Below the pieces are notes generated by a model. The model made no database searches, was not told the origin of the DNA, and saw only the letters and a program-made list of their open reading frames with translations. From contig CAKKNE010000001.1 in the NCBI GenBank assembly GCA_918797485.1, positions 3,224,001 through 3,288,000 of the forward strand: DNA of 64,000 nt. Reading direction: 5' to 3'. Position numbers and translations under genes: made by a program. Shown here piece by piece: positions 1 to 9,454 of this stretch (within the stretch, counting starts at the first letter, position 1; every line of letters begins with the position of its first letter). This stretch comes from Pelagomonas calceolata (taxonomy: Eukaryota; Sar; Pelagophyceae; Pelagomonadales; Pelagomonadaceae).

Positions 1-786
1 GTTCGGTCGATGGTGCTGCGGCACTCTTGGTAAAATATGCTTCTCGAGCCACCGCGGCACGATCTTGACCGCGGCCCAGCCCACTATGAGGACCAGTAAA
101 ATCATACTACCCAAAGGTAGCGCGTAGGCCATCGGTTTTGCTCGCCGCATCATGTTGTCGACGCAAGTCAACAACGTGATATTCACCAATTCATTCACCG
201 ACGCCGCGGCGATGATCAACTGGCCGATGGGCTGGTTGATGACCGAACCGGCTTTGAGGACATTAAGGGCAATACCAGTCGACATCGTCGCCGTGCACGC
301 GCCGACGACAAAGGCCGGCGTTAATTTGGCGCCCCAGGCCAATGCTACTAATAGTCCAAGTCCTAAAGGTGCGGCACTCCCGACGAATCCGACAGCTAAA
401 CCTCGCGCGCCCACAATTTCCAACATCTCGACGTCGACCATCAGACCCGCTTCCAACGCATGTAAGCACAGACCCACTTCTCCTATACTCTTAAGAGCGG
501 AGGGGAAAGGCACGAAGTCCACGACGTGGGGCCCTAGGATCACGCCGACCAGGATCTCGCCCACGAGCGACGGCGCGCCTGCCGCGGCCGCGATCTTGCC
601 GCTGATCCACACGAGAATGATGAAGATGACCGTGTAAAAAATCTCCGTGAAGTGAGTGAACTTGTCTTCTTTTTTGTCATGGTCATTTTTGTCGCATGGT
701 GGTACAGCAGTGGCCTCCTCGGCCTTGGCGGCGAGAGCTAAAAGGAGGAGCAGCCCGCTCAGGCAGTGGTAGCGCAGGCGCCCCAT
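1..786 (-). CDS. CPA2/Kef-type cation:proton antiporter, 3' end outside window
   Basis: Read on the minus strand from an ATG at 786; the frame stays open to base 1, so only the first 262 residues are visible. A hydrophobic signal-like N-terminus (LSGLLLLLALAAKA) is followed by a charged linker. Then come at least five membrane spans typical of the Na_H_Exchanger fold, including GEILVGVILGP, a conserved signature of bacterial Kef and plant KEA/CHX antiporters. Such proteins exchange Na+ or K+ for H+ across an internal or plasma membrane. No intron is seen in the visible part. The family call is firm; ion specificity and membrane location are not decidable. The 3' half is missing only because the window ends. 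Confidence 0.8.
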   Translation of the reverse strand, partial: MGRLRYHCLSGLLLLLALAAKAEEATAVPPCDKNDHDKKEDKFTHFTEIFYTVIFIILVWISGKIAAAAGAPSLVGEILVGVILGPHVVDFVPFPSALKSIGEVGLCLHALEAGLMVDVEMLEIVGARGLAVGFVGSAAPLGLGLLVALAWGAKLTPAFVVGACTATMSTGIALNVLKAGSVINQPIGQLIIAAASVNELVNITLLTCVDNMMRRAKPMAYALPLGSMILLVLIVGWAAVKIVPRWLEKHILPRVPQHHRPN

Positions 787-1225
787 GGGTGCGCCGGAGG
801 CTGCGTTTCCACTGCTATGCGGTGTGCGCCGACTACAACAATGCGGCCATCACTTTATGCTTGACATCACAGTGCGAACCGTGCGGGCTTTGTACGCGAG
901 GTCTCGGGGACTCCGTGCGGAGGGTCCCCGACGCATCGACGCGGCCGGCTACGGTTGCTGGGCCTAAGATTTTGAATTCGGGTCCGCGGACCGCGGCGCG
1001 GTGCGGGGGAGTTTGCTCTGCTTTGCTAGAGCTTGGCCGCCTAGCCACCGCGACCGACGCGAAGTCTGCTTGACCGCACGCCCGCCCCGGCCTCATGCGC
1101 TGTCGCCCCGAGTGTTAGCTCGGAGGCGACGATGGCGAGGGGGTAAAAGGCGCCCGCCGCCGATGAATCGGCGACGCGCAACAGCAAAGTCACGGTACCA
1201 CATTCTTAGTAGCTACAAAGGTTCA
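787..1225. other. intergenic, 439 bp, carries the hairpin repeat
   Basis: Between the antiporter start and the HSF stop, both on the minus strand. I see no convincing gene. Roughly 1015-1142 is similar to 18395-18549 (see hairpin features). A weak CTAG-N12-CTAG dyad lies near 1025-1045. Confidence 0.5.
1098..1137 (-). repeat. 3'-flank hairpin repeat, copy 1
   Basis: An inverted repeat: CGCTGTCGCC, CCGAG, loop TGTTAG, CTCGG, then GGCGAC and GGCG. A near-identical hairpin lies at 18503-18542. Similarity extends leftward for about 80 bp (tract GCCTAGCCAC, then GACCG and ACGCCCGCCCC). This copy starts 89 nt beyond the HSF stop codon at 1226, so it is probably in the 3' UTR or termination region. 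A transcript-end structure or a small dispersed element are both possible. Confidence 0.6.
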
Positions 1226-2104
1226 TCACGACGCCCCGAGCGCGAGGAGCGACGCCGCGGCGTCGAAGGCCGCGGGCGGCGCGCACGCGACGCGCACGCG
1301 CTGTTTCGGCGAGGCGGGCGGCTCGTCGCGCCCGCGCTTCTTTACGCCGCCCGGCGCCGGGCGCACGGGGCGCAGCGCGAGGAGGTCGTCCAAGTTTTCC
1401 GAGGCACCGGCCCGTTCGTAGACCGTCTCCGCCTCCTGCTGATCAGTAGACCTCCGCCGGTAGCCGAAGTTGTTGAGCTGGCGCTGGAACGACGCGTACT
1501 TCGAGTGCTTGTAGTACTTCGACAGGTTGCGCTCGAGCGCCGCGGGGTCCGGGATCACGATCTCGCCCCGGCGCCAGCGGATGATCTCGGGCCGCTCCTC
1601 GATCATGCGCTTGAGCTGGGCCACGAAGGGGATCGCGCGCCGCTGCTGCTCGTGCGGCGGCGTCACGGGCGGCGTCACAACAGGCGGCACTACCACAGGC
1701 GGCGGCCGCGCGAAGCGCGGCAGCGCCCGGCCCGGCGGCCGCACGAAGGGCAGCGCCCGGCCCGGCGGGAAGCCGCGTGGCGCCGGCAGCGCCAGCGGCA
1801 CCCACCCTGCCGGCGCGGGCGCGGGCGCGACGCCGCGCGGCGCAGGGAGCGGGACCCAGCCGGCCGGCGCTGGCGCCGCGGCGCCGCGCGGCCGCGGCAG
1901 CGGCACCCACCGCGCCGGCGCCGGCCCGGGGACGACGCCCCGCGCCGGCGCCGCGCCGACGACGGGCATTAGTGGCAGCCAGCCCGCCCCGGGCGGCGGC
2001 CCGAATGGCAGCATCATCACAGGGGCCGCACCGGGTGGCAAGGCGTGCCGCGGCGGCAGCCAGCGGGGTGCCGCGGCGGCGCGCTGCGGCGTGGGAGGGT
2101 TCAT
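1226..2104 (-). CDS. heat shock factor-type transcription factor
   Basis: 292 residues, single exon, from the ATG at 2104; the upstream in-frame sequence lacks coding character. The HSF-type winged-helix DNA-binding domain is at about residues 155-215: PFVAQLKRM, then the recognition-helix signature YYKHSKYASFQRQLNNFGYR. The first 150 residues are a low-complexity Pro/Ala/Arg tract with imperfect repeats (APAGWVPLP, PPGRALP). Having the domain in the C-terminal half behind a long disordered arm differs from animal HSFs, where it is N-terminal. I see no clear hydrophobic heptad trimerisation region, only a short nuclear-signal-like KKRGRDEPPASPKQR. HSF proteins are greatly expanded in stramenopiles and need not act in heat shock. 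Confidence 0.88.
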   Translation of the reverse strand: MNPPTPQRAAAAPRWLPPRHALPPGAAPVMMLPFGPPPGAGWLPLMPVVGAAPARGVVPGPAPARWVPLPRPRGAAAPAPAGWVPLPAPRGVAPAPAPAGWVPLALPAPRGFPPGRALPFVRPPGRALPRFARPPPVVVPPVVTPPVTPPHEQQRRAIPFVAQLKRMIEERPEIIRWRRGEIVIPDPAALERNLSKYYKHSKYASFQRQLNNFGYRRRSTDQQEAETVYERAGASENLDDLLALRPVRPAPGGVKKRGRDEPPASPKQRVRVACAPPAAFDAAASLLALGAS

Positions 2105-2546
2105 GGCGCCGTTTTGCGGCTGCCCGGCCGCAGCGCAGGGCGCTGGCTCCCACCCAACAAATTTTGTCTTTGTGTTCGGCTCGCCGCCGAGTTGAAACGA
2201 ACAGGTAAAGCGGCGGCCGGGGCGATCCGAGAGACGTCCCACCGGTCGCGGGGCAGCCGATCCCGTCGAGGTGTGCGGTGCTTTGTTGTAGCCCCCGCGC
2301 GCGTTGTGGCCTCGTTTGACTGGGTTCCTGGCTGGCTGGCCTGACTCTACCAGTCCCATGGACCAATCCACGGCTCTCCACGCAGGCATCCGCGCGAAGA
2401 GGGCGGACTCATCGACTTTTGCAAGGTCTTGCACTCCCTGCTGGCCGTGGCTTTTGCGGTGTAGCGCAGCGAGTTGGCATCGACGCACCGAAATTCAGCA
2501 TCAATATGTTAGTTGCGGACTAGGACTTTCAAACTAACCATCGATC
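2105..2546. other. divergent promoter region, 442 bp
   Basis: Lies between the divergent HSF and MFS genes. Reading frames extending from the HSF run into it but look like shadow coding. No dyad motif or repeat recognised. Confidence 0.5.
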
Positions 2547-4178
2547 ATGGCTCGCCGCGTGCTCTTGTTGGGCCTTGCAGCGGCTGCACCCAGAGCCGCC
2601 GCCCTGGTCGCCCCGCGGCCGCGCGTCGTCGCGCGGCCGGCGACCAGCTTGCCGCCGCCGCCGCCGCGGCGACCATCACTTGCAGTCACGCAGCGACGAC
2701 GGCCACTCTTAAAAGCGAAGCCGATCGCCGCGGCCGAGAAGTACACGCTGTATGACTCGCGCTGGGCGCACTTGTTTATGCTCTCGTTCCTAGCGTTCGT
2801 GTCGGACTGGGTCTGCTTCGCGACGGCGGCGAACCCCGGGGCGTTTTCCAGTGCTACTGGTAGGGACCCCGCCGAGATAATCGACCTGTTTCTCCTGTGC
2901 AACGTCGCGAGTTGTTTCTTGTTCACTGATATAGCGAAAGCCTTTGGCCTGCAACGGGTCATGGTCGCCGCGTCCGTATTGATGACGGCGGGGTGTTTCT
3001 TGCGGAGCGGCATCGATCCTTCATCTTTACCGTCGTATGATATGATACGATTGGGTACTGCTTTAGTAGGCTTCTCGCAGCCCTTCTTCCAGTGCTCGCC
3101 ACCCTTGCTCAGTGCGACGTGGTTCGGCGCGCGCGAACGAGCAACAGCAACGGCCACTGCTCTGAATGCGAATCAGTTGGGCATCGCCGCGGCCTTTGTG
3201 GTTGGTGGCTTGGTGGTCGGCGACGACGCCTCGAAACTCCCGGCGTATTTTCTCGATATCTCTGCCGCGTCTCTCGTAGCCTGTGCTTTGACATGTGTGT
3301 TCTTCCGGTCGCGGCCACCGACGCCGCCGACCGCGTCGGCACAACGGGCCGTAGAAAAGTCCGAAGCACCGCCAGAAGACGAACCTACATTTTTAGGCCT
3401 GCGCTACCCCCGCCTCCTGATCGACTTACTCCAAGTGGAAGGCTTCAATCCTTCTCTAGGCGCGTTCGTGTGCTCGATAGGCGTGACGAACGTCATCTCG
3501 GCCTTCGCCGCCGAAGCGTTGCAGCGCGCGGAGTGTCCCCCGGCGGAGCTGGCCGTGGTGGGTGCGGCGTTCCAGGTCGCTATTGTTCTAGGAGGTGTTT
3601 TAGTCGGTGGCTACGTCGACGAAACGCGGACGTTTAAGCGGACGACACTAGTCTGTCTCATGGTGGCTACCGCTTGTGTGACATCCTTAGGCCTGGCCGA
3701 GGGTTTTGATCAACACTTTCCGAACTTCGTGGTCGTAGGCGTGTTGCTATTGTTGGGCGGATTCATCGGTCCCGTGCAGCCCATCAACGCGGAGCTAGCG
3801 GTGGAAGTCGCTTACCCAGCGGACGAGAACGCCATCGAGGCGACACAACAGCTGTCCGGGAATTTAGCTTCCGCGTTGTTGGTCCCACTATATCAGTTCC
3901 TGGCCGGCGTCGACGTGACCTTCGTGCCGTCGGACGCGCCGCACGGGCCGCTAGGCCTGTCCAAAGCGGCGGGCGGCTTTGCGCGCGCCGTGACGGCAGC
4001 AGGGCGGCCCGACGTCACGACCATAACTCTGATCGACCCGGAGTTTTTAGATGTGGAGCGCGCCTTCGACATGCGTGGTGATGATATTTTATTATTACTA
4101 CTGCTGGTGGGCACAATCGGCTTCTTCTCGCGCGCGGACTTCGACTTGAGGCGGTCCGCGGTCGACGACGCGTCATAA
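2547..4178 (+). CDS. SLC49/FLVCR-like major facilitator transporter
   Basis: 543 residues, single exon. A targeting-like N-terminus (ARRVLLLGLAAAAPRAAAL followed by an Arg/Pro-rich stretch) resembles a stramenopile bipartite plastid or secretory leader, without the canonical ASAFAP Phe. About 12 hydrophobic spans follow. The segment GFSQPFFQCSPPLLSATWFG then ERATATATALNANQLGIA matches the SLC49 family (FLVCR, DIRC2), where an ANWFG-ERATATS-type motif lies in spans 4-5. Known members move haem, choline or related solutes. A Pro-rich charged loop (about 255-280) separates the two six-span halves. Substrate cannot be inferred. Family call moderately sure; plastid location is a guess. Confidence 0.8.
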   Translation: MARRVLLLGLAAAAPRAAALVAPRPRVVARPATSLPPPPPRRPSLAVTQRRRPLLKAKPIAAAEKYTLYDSRWAHLFMLSFLAFVSDWVCFATAANPGAFSSATGRDPAEIIDLFLLCNVASCFLFTDIAKAFGLQRVMVAASVLMTAGCFLRSGIDPSSLPSYDMIRLGTALVGFSQPFFQCSPPLLSATWFGARERATATATALNANQLGIAAAFVVGGLVVGDDASKLPAYFLDISAASLVACALTCVFFRSRPPTPPTASAQRAVEKSEAPPEDEPTFLGLRYPRLLIDLLQVEGFNPSLGAFVCSIGVTNVISAFAAEALQRAECPPAELAVVGAAFQVAIVLGGVLVGGYVDETRTFKRTTLVCLMVATACVTSLGLAEGFDQHFPNFVVVGVLLLLGGFIGPVQPINAELAVEVAYPADENAIEATQQLSGNLASALLVPLYQFLAGVDVTFVPSDAPHGPLGLSKAAGGFARAVTAAGRPDVTTITLIDPEFLDVERAFDMRGDDILLLLLLVGTIGFFSRADFDLRRSAVDDAS

Positions 4179-4190
4179 GTAACACAATCG

Positions 4191-5456
4191 TTAAGTAGGC
4201 TTCTTCCCGAACCCCATCAGCGCCGACGCCTGGGATGCGGCGGCCGACGCCGTCGAGACGGCGCCCCCGACGGCGGCTTGCGCGGCGGCCTTTCGCTTCG
4301 CGGGGTCGCGCGCGGCGTCGAACGCGGCGCGCGCGCCCTTCTGGGCCATCTCCTGCGCTAACGCTGCGCGGTCGGCCATCGACGGCTCCGGGTCCAACTC
4401 CTCCGAGTACTCCGCGAGTTCGATGGTCCTCGACCTGTGTGGAAGTCAAAATTCGGGCGCCCCACGCCATCGACGCGATGTTGCCTCCATACCTAACTCG
4501 CTGGTTGATTTCCACGCAGGTCGCGACCCGTCGCGGAAGTCGGCCAGGCCCGCCTTGCCGGCGACCGCCGCTTCCGTGTCGACCAAGGAAGACACGGCCG
4601 CGCCGACGGGCAGCATCGACGCTCCTGGGACGCCGCTACACAAATACACGAACAGGGCCTGGGCCGCCGTCTCCACGACCTGTGCGGAAAGCAAGATCTC
4701 ACGACGCCTTCGTGCTGAATCGTCGCGTCGTCCTCCACTGCTCGATGGCGTGGCGATGCCGGTTCCTCACCGCTCGACCGTGCACCCGACGCACTGGTTG
4801 ATTTCCACACAGTCCACGACCGTACTCATGGCCCCCGCGGCGACCGCCTCGGCCTTGGTCCCGGCCATAGCATACAAAACACGAGCTCTTGTTTGAGGTA
4901 GGCTCAAGTCGTGCCCGCGCAACGCACAGACCAACAGCGTCCCCCGCAGCAACTTCCAAAGGGGGGCAATAATAGCAGAACACGCTCCTAAACCAGGCAC
5001 GAAGGCCACCAAGAATTGAACCGTATCTTCAGACATGGTCGTCGCGAAGGCCTGCCCGCAGCACCGGTCGGCGTCGCCCGCGAAGTTCCTCAGTAGTTTA
5101 TTCCGCCTTGCTTTTGTACTGCGGAAGCCCTTTGGCAGGCCGTCGACGGCCAACGCGACGAGCGTCATCAACGATGCGACGAATTGCTCCTTGCCCACGT
5201 TGGCCTTGGTCTTCTCCGGCGGCGGCGTCGGGTTCTTCCGCTCCTGCTGCCCCCGGATGCTCGCCTGCAGCTTCGTCGCGGCCCGTCGCTGTTCTTGCTC
5301 GTACGCGGCGATGGCCTCCTTCGTCGTCGTGCCGTTCGACGCCGATGCGTCGAACGCCTTCTGCGCGTCGTCGGTCCAGGCGTCGCCCGCGTAGGCCTTG
5401 GCCTCGTCGAGCGTGACAGTGTCGGGGAGTGCTCCTGCGGAGGCACCGGCACCCAT
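4191..5456 (-). CDS. IQ-motif protein with two family-A introners
   Basis: Three exons on the minus strand: 4821-5456, 4528-4679, 4191-4434, giving 343 residues in one frame. The protein begins MGAGAS, a possible N-myristoylation signal. At about residue 60 it has an IQ-like calmodulin-binding helix (AATKLQASIRGQQERK). Two hydrophobic helices follow (FLVAFVPGLGACSAIIAPLW; LFVYLCSGVPGASMLPVGAA) and an Ala-rich tail ending GFGKKPT. Joining the exons at the 8-bp duplicated sites removes the introners exactly and restores the frame. I do not recognise the family. Calcium/calmodulin-linked membrane association is inference. Confidence 0.75.
4435..4527 (-). mobile_element. introner, family A (93 nt)
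   Basis: Intron 2 of the IQ-motif gene. Transcript-sense ends are CTGCGTGGAAATCAACC and TTGACTTCCACACAG. The flanking duplication is weak: GTCGCGAC before, GTCGAGGA after (5 of 8). Contains the shared core CGCGTCGATGGCGT. Confidence 0.85.
4680..4820 (-). mobile_element. introner, family A (141 nt), perfect 8-bp TSD
   Basis: Intron 1 of the IQ-motif gene. Perfect direct repeat GTCGTGGA on both sides. The element runs from CTGTGTGGAAATCAACC to GGAAAGC...TTTCCGCACAG. The GT of the first repeat copy is the 5' splice site and the element ends in AG, so splicing removes the element plus one repeat copy. Confidence 0.93.
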
Positions 5457-5729
5457 GGGGCAGCCTCTCTATGCTACGCTTGTCGTGCGACGGCGGCGAG
5501 GCAGGCCTTGAATCTTCTGTGCGTACGCGTTGTGCCGTAGCGCCCTTCGATAGCAAAGAGGCACTAGCCTTTGTACGGTTTGCTCGGCCACAGCGTTCCC
5601 AACTGTACGGCGCACGCCACACGGGGCAGCGCCAGAACGCATTCGTTCGTTTCCAAACGATCCGCAGTCCCAAGCGAAGCGGTCCAGTAGAGCGGGCAGC
5701 CCAGCCTGCAACCGGGCAGCCTCGACACC

Positions 5730-6332
5730 ATGGCCACCGCCGCCCTCGCCGCCGCGAAGCTCAAGAGGAGAAGCAACGCCGACATGAACCGCCTCAGACA
5801 CCCACCACCACCACCCGCAAGTGGCGACGCGACGATACGGCTGAAACTGCTCACGATCGGCGCCGCGCACAGCGGCAAGAGCTGCATCGTCAAGCGCTAC
5901 TGCGAAGGGAGGTTCGTCTCGAAATATGTGCAGACCGTCGGCGTCGATTATGGGGTCAAGCCCGTGGACGTCGACGGCACGATGGTACGAGTGAATTTCT
6001 GGGACCTGTCCGGCCATTCTGCTTTCTTGGAGGTAAGGAACGAGTTCTACAAGGACACGTCCGCTACTTTACTAGTGTATGACGCGTCGGACCGCAATTC
6101 CTTCGAGGAGCTCGAAACGTGGCTCCGGGAAGCTTTTAGATATGGCATGAAGGAATCAATACCTATCTGCGTCTGCGCGAATAAAATAGATAGGCCGCGG
6201 AAGGTCTCCGAGAGCGAAGGCCGGAAGTGGGCGCGGGACCGAGGCTACGACTACTTCGAGACGTCGGCGCAGTCCGGCGCCAATATATCCGAGGTCTTCG
6301 AGTGCGCGTTCCGCAGGGCGCTCCGGCGGTAA
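5730..6332 (+). CDS. RJL (DNAJC27/RBJ-type) small GTPase lacking a J domain
   Basis: 200 residues from a well-placed ATG (ACCATGG). P-loop GAAHSGKS, switch I region TVGVDYGVK, switch II WDLSGH (His where Ras has catalytic Gln, as is usual in RJL), nucleotide motifs CANKID and ETSAQ. The stretch IVKRYCEGRFVSKYVQTVG and VRNEFYKDT match the RJL/DNAJC27 family closely. Animal members carry a C-terminal DnaJ domain; this one ends right after the G domain. RJL proteins are linked to flagellate lineages. The stop codon sits inside a perfect 5' splice-site string (GGTAAGTATG), but the next gene begins 135 bp away on the other strand and no J-domain frame lies downstream. GTPase family very sure; function inferred. 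Confidence 0.9.
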   Translation: MATAALAAAKLKRRSNADMNRLRHPPPPPASGDATIRLKLLTIGAAHSGKSCIVKRYCEGRFVSKYVQTVGVDYGVKPVDVDGTMVRVNFWDLSGHSAFLEVRNEFYKDTSATLLVYDASDRNSFEELETWLREAFRYGMKESIPICVCANKIDRPRKVSESEGRKWARDRGYDYFETSAQSGANISEVFECAFRRALRR

Positions 6333-6466
6333 GTATGTGTGTTTTACTCGTGGCAGCCGAGGGCGACGTCGCTCCGCGCGACGTGCTCGAGCACGCCCGA
6401 CGTGGGAGCGCTTGCCCTCCGTATCCTGCGGTACCCTGTCGCTCGCGGCTGGACACAAGCACTAAC

Positions 6467-7234
6467 TTACACGCCCTCGCCGCAGCCGAGCGCGAAGTCG
6501 CTCCGCGCGACGTGCTCGAGCACGTCCGAGAGGTCGCGCACGACGGGGGCGCCGCCCTCGCGCCAGCGCGCGCCCTCCGCCGATAACTCGTCGCCGTGAT
6601 TCTCACGGCCGAAGCGGTCGAGGAGCACGGCCCGCATGCCCGCGTCGCGCGCGCCGACGAAGTCCTTCGAGAACGAGTTGCCCACGTGGAGCACGTCGCT
6701 GAAGCCGATCGGAGTGCCCGCGCCGTAGAGCACCTCCCTCGCTACGTTGGCTTTTTCGAGCGTTACGTCGAAGATGCGCTGGTCGGGCTTCATCGCTCCG
6801 ACGTCGCGGGCAAAAATCGTGAAATCGAGATGATCTGACAAGTCCAGCATCGGCAGGATCGCGTCGCCATAGCGCTCGTCGGCATTGCTAATGATGCCCG
6901 TGACAATTTTCCTCCGGCGAGCCCAGGTCAAAAATGGGATCACGTCGGCAAAAACGCCGTAGGTCGCGTGCGAGCCGAACAACGCGTAGATGCGCTGGAA
7001 GACGCGCTCCTGCTGGTCCGCGTCCAGTGCTGCGCGGACGACACCGTGACGCCATCGACGCGAATAACGGACGCTGACCGGCACCGGGCAACGAGACGTA
7101 CTTGGGGGCGGAAAAATTAATTTCTTGAGTCGCGGTGGCGGCGCCGAGCGACTGCGCGCAGGGATAGGCTGTGTTAAGTTCAGTAAAGTTAGTACGCCCC
7201 GAAGAAGCACGGGAAAGCGCGGGCGGGCGCGCAC
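6467..7234 (-). CDS. HAD-superfamily hydrolase, 5'-incomplete or decayed
   Basis: C-terminal two thirds of a HAD (HDHD3-like) fold: motif II GIISNAD, motif III Lys in GAMKPDQRIF, motif IV HVGNSFSKDF. The nucleophile motif I (DxDGT) is absent. The frame upstream reads LKKLIF, which resembles the strand that normally precedes DxDGTL, but continues into PPP. There is no in-frame ATG before the middle of the domain. Only about 135 bp separates the first candidate exon from the stop of the upstream gene at 7238, too little for the missing 90-100 residues. In motif IV, Asn replaces the first metal-binding Asp. Either a 5' exon was lost, or this is a pseudogene or a catalytically dead protein. A 72-nt introner-like intron is proposed at 7030-7101. 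Confidence 0.55.
   Translation of the reverse strand: MRARPRFPVLLRGVLTLLNLTQPIPARSRSAPPPRLKKLIFPPPSTSRCPVPVSVRYSRRWRHGVVRAALDADQQERVFQRIYALFGSHATYGVFADVIPFLTWARRRKIVTGIISNADERYGDAILPMLDLSDHLDFTIFARDVGAMKPDQRIFDVTLEKANVAREVLYGAGTPIGFSDVLHVGNSFSKDFVGARDAGMRAVLLDRFGRENHGDELSAEGARWREGGAPVVRDLSDVLEHVARSDFALGCGEGV
7030..7101 (-). mobile_element. candidate introner in the HAD gene (72 nt)
   Basis: In transcript sense it begins GTACGTCTCG and ends GTCCGCGCAG, with the introner core CGCGTCGATGGCGT inside. It is a multiple of three, so the frame alone cannot prove splicing. No clear target duplication. Confidence 0.5.
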
Positions 7235-7237
7235 TCC

Positions 7238-9454
7238 CTAGTCGCCGCCCGACTCCGACTCCGACTCCGTGTCTTCCAAGAGCCCCTTCGCCTCGGCCTC
7301 CTCCAATATATTCCCGAGCGCGTATCTGTGCTTGTTGCACTGCTGGGCCACTAAAAAAGCGACGCGGTGCGCCTTGCCGCTCTCGTGCCAGTACTTGGGA
7401 TACCCCTCCGTGTAAACCGCCAACGGCATCGGCATCACCCTTAGACTCTCCACATTCGCCATGTCGCGGCGATACGTCGTGCCGACCACGAAGAACTTTT
7501 CCAAAATATCGAGCTTGTCTTTGTCCTCGACGAGGTCTAGCTTATACGCCTCTGCGAGGGCCTCTCTCTTGAGGCCGTCGGGCCCCGACGCGAGCTCGTT
7601 GACCTTTTCCACTAGTTCAAACTGGTCCACCTGCCCGAGGGCGACCGTCGCGGCTTCGGCGAGCTCCCACAGCTTCTGCGTCTTCGCGGGCGTCGCCCTC
7701 GTCTTGATGTTGAAGCCGATCTGCAGTGGCAGTAAAAGTCGCTCGTCGGTCGCGACGAGGGAGATATCAATATCGCTGTCATGTAACGTGGTGTCCACCT
7801 TTTCCATCATCGCCTCGAAGATCTCCTTCGACGTCGAACCAGTGTGCTCCTCGTCGTCGTCGTCTCCTTCGTCCGAGAGATCACTTAACAAGCTCTGCAC
7901 GGCACAGGCTTCATCGTAACGCTTGCGCAGCGACGGCGACAACTCCAACGCCTTCTCCAGCGCCAGCTTGTGCCCCTCGTCCGTGCACTCATAGTTATAT
8001 TCAGGAGAACTGGTCACCACGTACCTCGGGACTCCTCTGACCTTCATCAGCGTGACGCCCATCGCCACACAAGACGCACGTTTGAATCTATTGCGCTTCC
8101 AATCCCGATCGTTTTCATCCGCATCAAACGGCAGGCCTTCAAAGGCCTTTCTAACGTCCGCGACCATGGATTTCAATTTCTCGGGCGACACATTGATACC
8201 TGCATCTTCGAGCTCCTTGACCTTGCCCTCCGCGAGCTTCATGAGCAATTCATCTTTAGGTATGTTCAATTGCGACACGAGGCTCACTTGACACTGGTAA
8301 AGGCAATTCGTCACGACCTCCTTGGGCGTGCTGCCGAAGTGGCCGAAGCGTCTATTTCCATACGCAGGGACTGCCGGTCTTCTATAAAAAAACTCCTCCG
8401 CGGCCCACGAGAACGTGTCAAAGTCGACGTCGACCTTAGAACTATCGCTTCTCACGTATGTAAATTCGTCGACGGCGTCCTCGTTCTCCTCGTCCTCGTC
8501 CTCGTCCTCGTCCCCATCGTCCGAGTCCGCGTCCTCCTGCTTAGGGAACTGGTCCAACTCCCTCGCTAACACTAGCTTGTACCGTTCTTCACTAAACAAC
8601 TCCCGGGCGTGTCCTAAGTAGTAGCAGTCCCCGTCCCGCCTGAAGGGGCCCCAATCTTTCTTGGGTGGTGGACGCGTCCCGTTTTGGGTCTTCGCGAGCG
8701 CTTCTTCTACTTTTCTCTTCTCCACATACAAGTCGTTCTCGTTGTCCCGCTTCACGGACACCCTAGTTGCATACTCTCCTAATCTTTCGCCGTCGACGAC
8801 GTTCACGACCTTGCCGTGGCAGCTACCATAATTATTTCCCATGAATCTCGAGACCTTGGCGCGCGCGCGCTCCTGCTTCGCGTCCTCGGGCTCGTCCTTC
8901 ACGATCTCTAATGTAACATCCACGACGACCTTGCAGCGCAGCCCGTCCGTGGCGTTGGGCACCTCTACTGATGTAGAATAGTCGGATCCGGATTTAATGT
9001 ACACCACTTCGTTGAGCCGGACCGGCTCTGTTGTCAATACTCGCCTCTCGTTCTTCCAGCAAACGTCGCACCAGCGCTCATCCGCCGGTTCGTCCCAGTC
9101 CTCTTTCATCTGAGCCTTTACACAAGATTTCTGGCACTGGCTGCAGTTCCTCCTTTCCCGCGGCGGCCGCGGCCTTTTCGCGCGGGCCGCCGCGTCGACA
9201 TCGGCCTTGGACGGCTGCTGCTTTGCTTCAAATTCGACCTGTTTTCCGCGGCGCGACGTCCTCGCGGGTAACTTCTTAATCGTGCAGTTACCACACGTCG
9301 ACGAACCCCTTTCCCAGGCCGTCCAACAATTGGGACAGGCCCGTTCTCCGCGTCCCCCCTTCTTGACCTCGATGGCGTTGTTCTTCATTAAATCGAAGCA
9401 TGACTCGTATTCCTCGCCGTCGGGGGAATTCCCGGCGCCGCCCGCGTCCGCCAT
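7238..9454 (-). CDS. unknown protein with two zinc-ribbon-like Cys clusters
   Basis: 738 residues, single exon, starting at the ATG at 9454 (MADAGG). The longer open frame adds a low-complexity arm I consider non-coding. N-terminal cysteines come in pairs: ACPNCW...CGNC (about 38-56), then CSQCQKSC (about 100) and WCDVCW (about 125), consistent with two zinc ribbons or knuckles. The middle has an acidic run (repeated DED, about 315-335). The C-terminal half is helical with a further acidic patch and ends in alternating ESESESGGD. I do not recognise the family. Cys clusters next to acidic tracts would suit a nuclear or nucleic-acid role, but this is a guess. Confidence 0.7.
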   Translation of the reverse strand: MADAGGAGNSPDGEEYESCFDLMKNNAIEVKKGGRGERACPNCWTAWERGSSTCGNCTIKKLPARTSRRGKQVEFEAKQQPSKADVDAAARAKRPRPPRERRNCSQCQKSCVKAQMKEDWDEPADERWCDVCWKNERRVLTTEPVRLNEVVYIKSGSDYSTSVEVPNATDGLRCKVVVDVTLEIVKDEPEDAKQERARAKVSRFMGNNYGSCHGKVVNVVDGERLGEYATRVSVKRDNENDLYVEKRKVEEALAKTQNGTRPPPKKDWGPFRRDGDCYYLGHARELFSEERYKLVLARELDQFPKQEDADSDDGDEDEDEDEENEDAVDEFTYVRSDSSKVDVDFDTFSWAAEEFFYRRPAVPAYGNRRFGHFGSTPKEVVTNCLYQCQVSLVSQLNIPKDELLMKLAEGKVKELEDAGINVSPEKLKSMVADVRKAFEGLPFDADENDRDWKRNRFKRASCVAMGVTLMKVRGVPRYVVTSSPEYNYECTDEGHKLALEKALELSPSLRKRYDEACAVQSLLSDLSDEGDDDDEEHTGSTSKEIFEAMMEKVDTTLHDSDIDISLVATDERLLLPLQIGFNIKTRATPAKTQKLWELAEAATVALGQVDQFELVEKVNELASGPDGLKREALAEAYKLDLVEDKDKLDILEKFFVVGTTYRRDMANVESLRVMPMPLAVYTEGYPKYWHESGKAHRVAFLVAQQCNKHRYALGNILEEAEAKGLLEDTESESESGGD

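Noticed and set aside
1001-1972. Long plus-strand open frame, Arg-rich
   Set aside because: Antisense shadow of the Pro/Ala-rich HSF gene; Arg/Pro composition reflects complementary GC codons, no domain.
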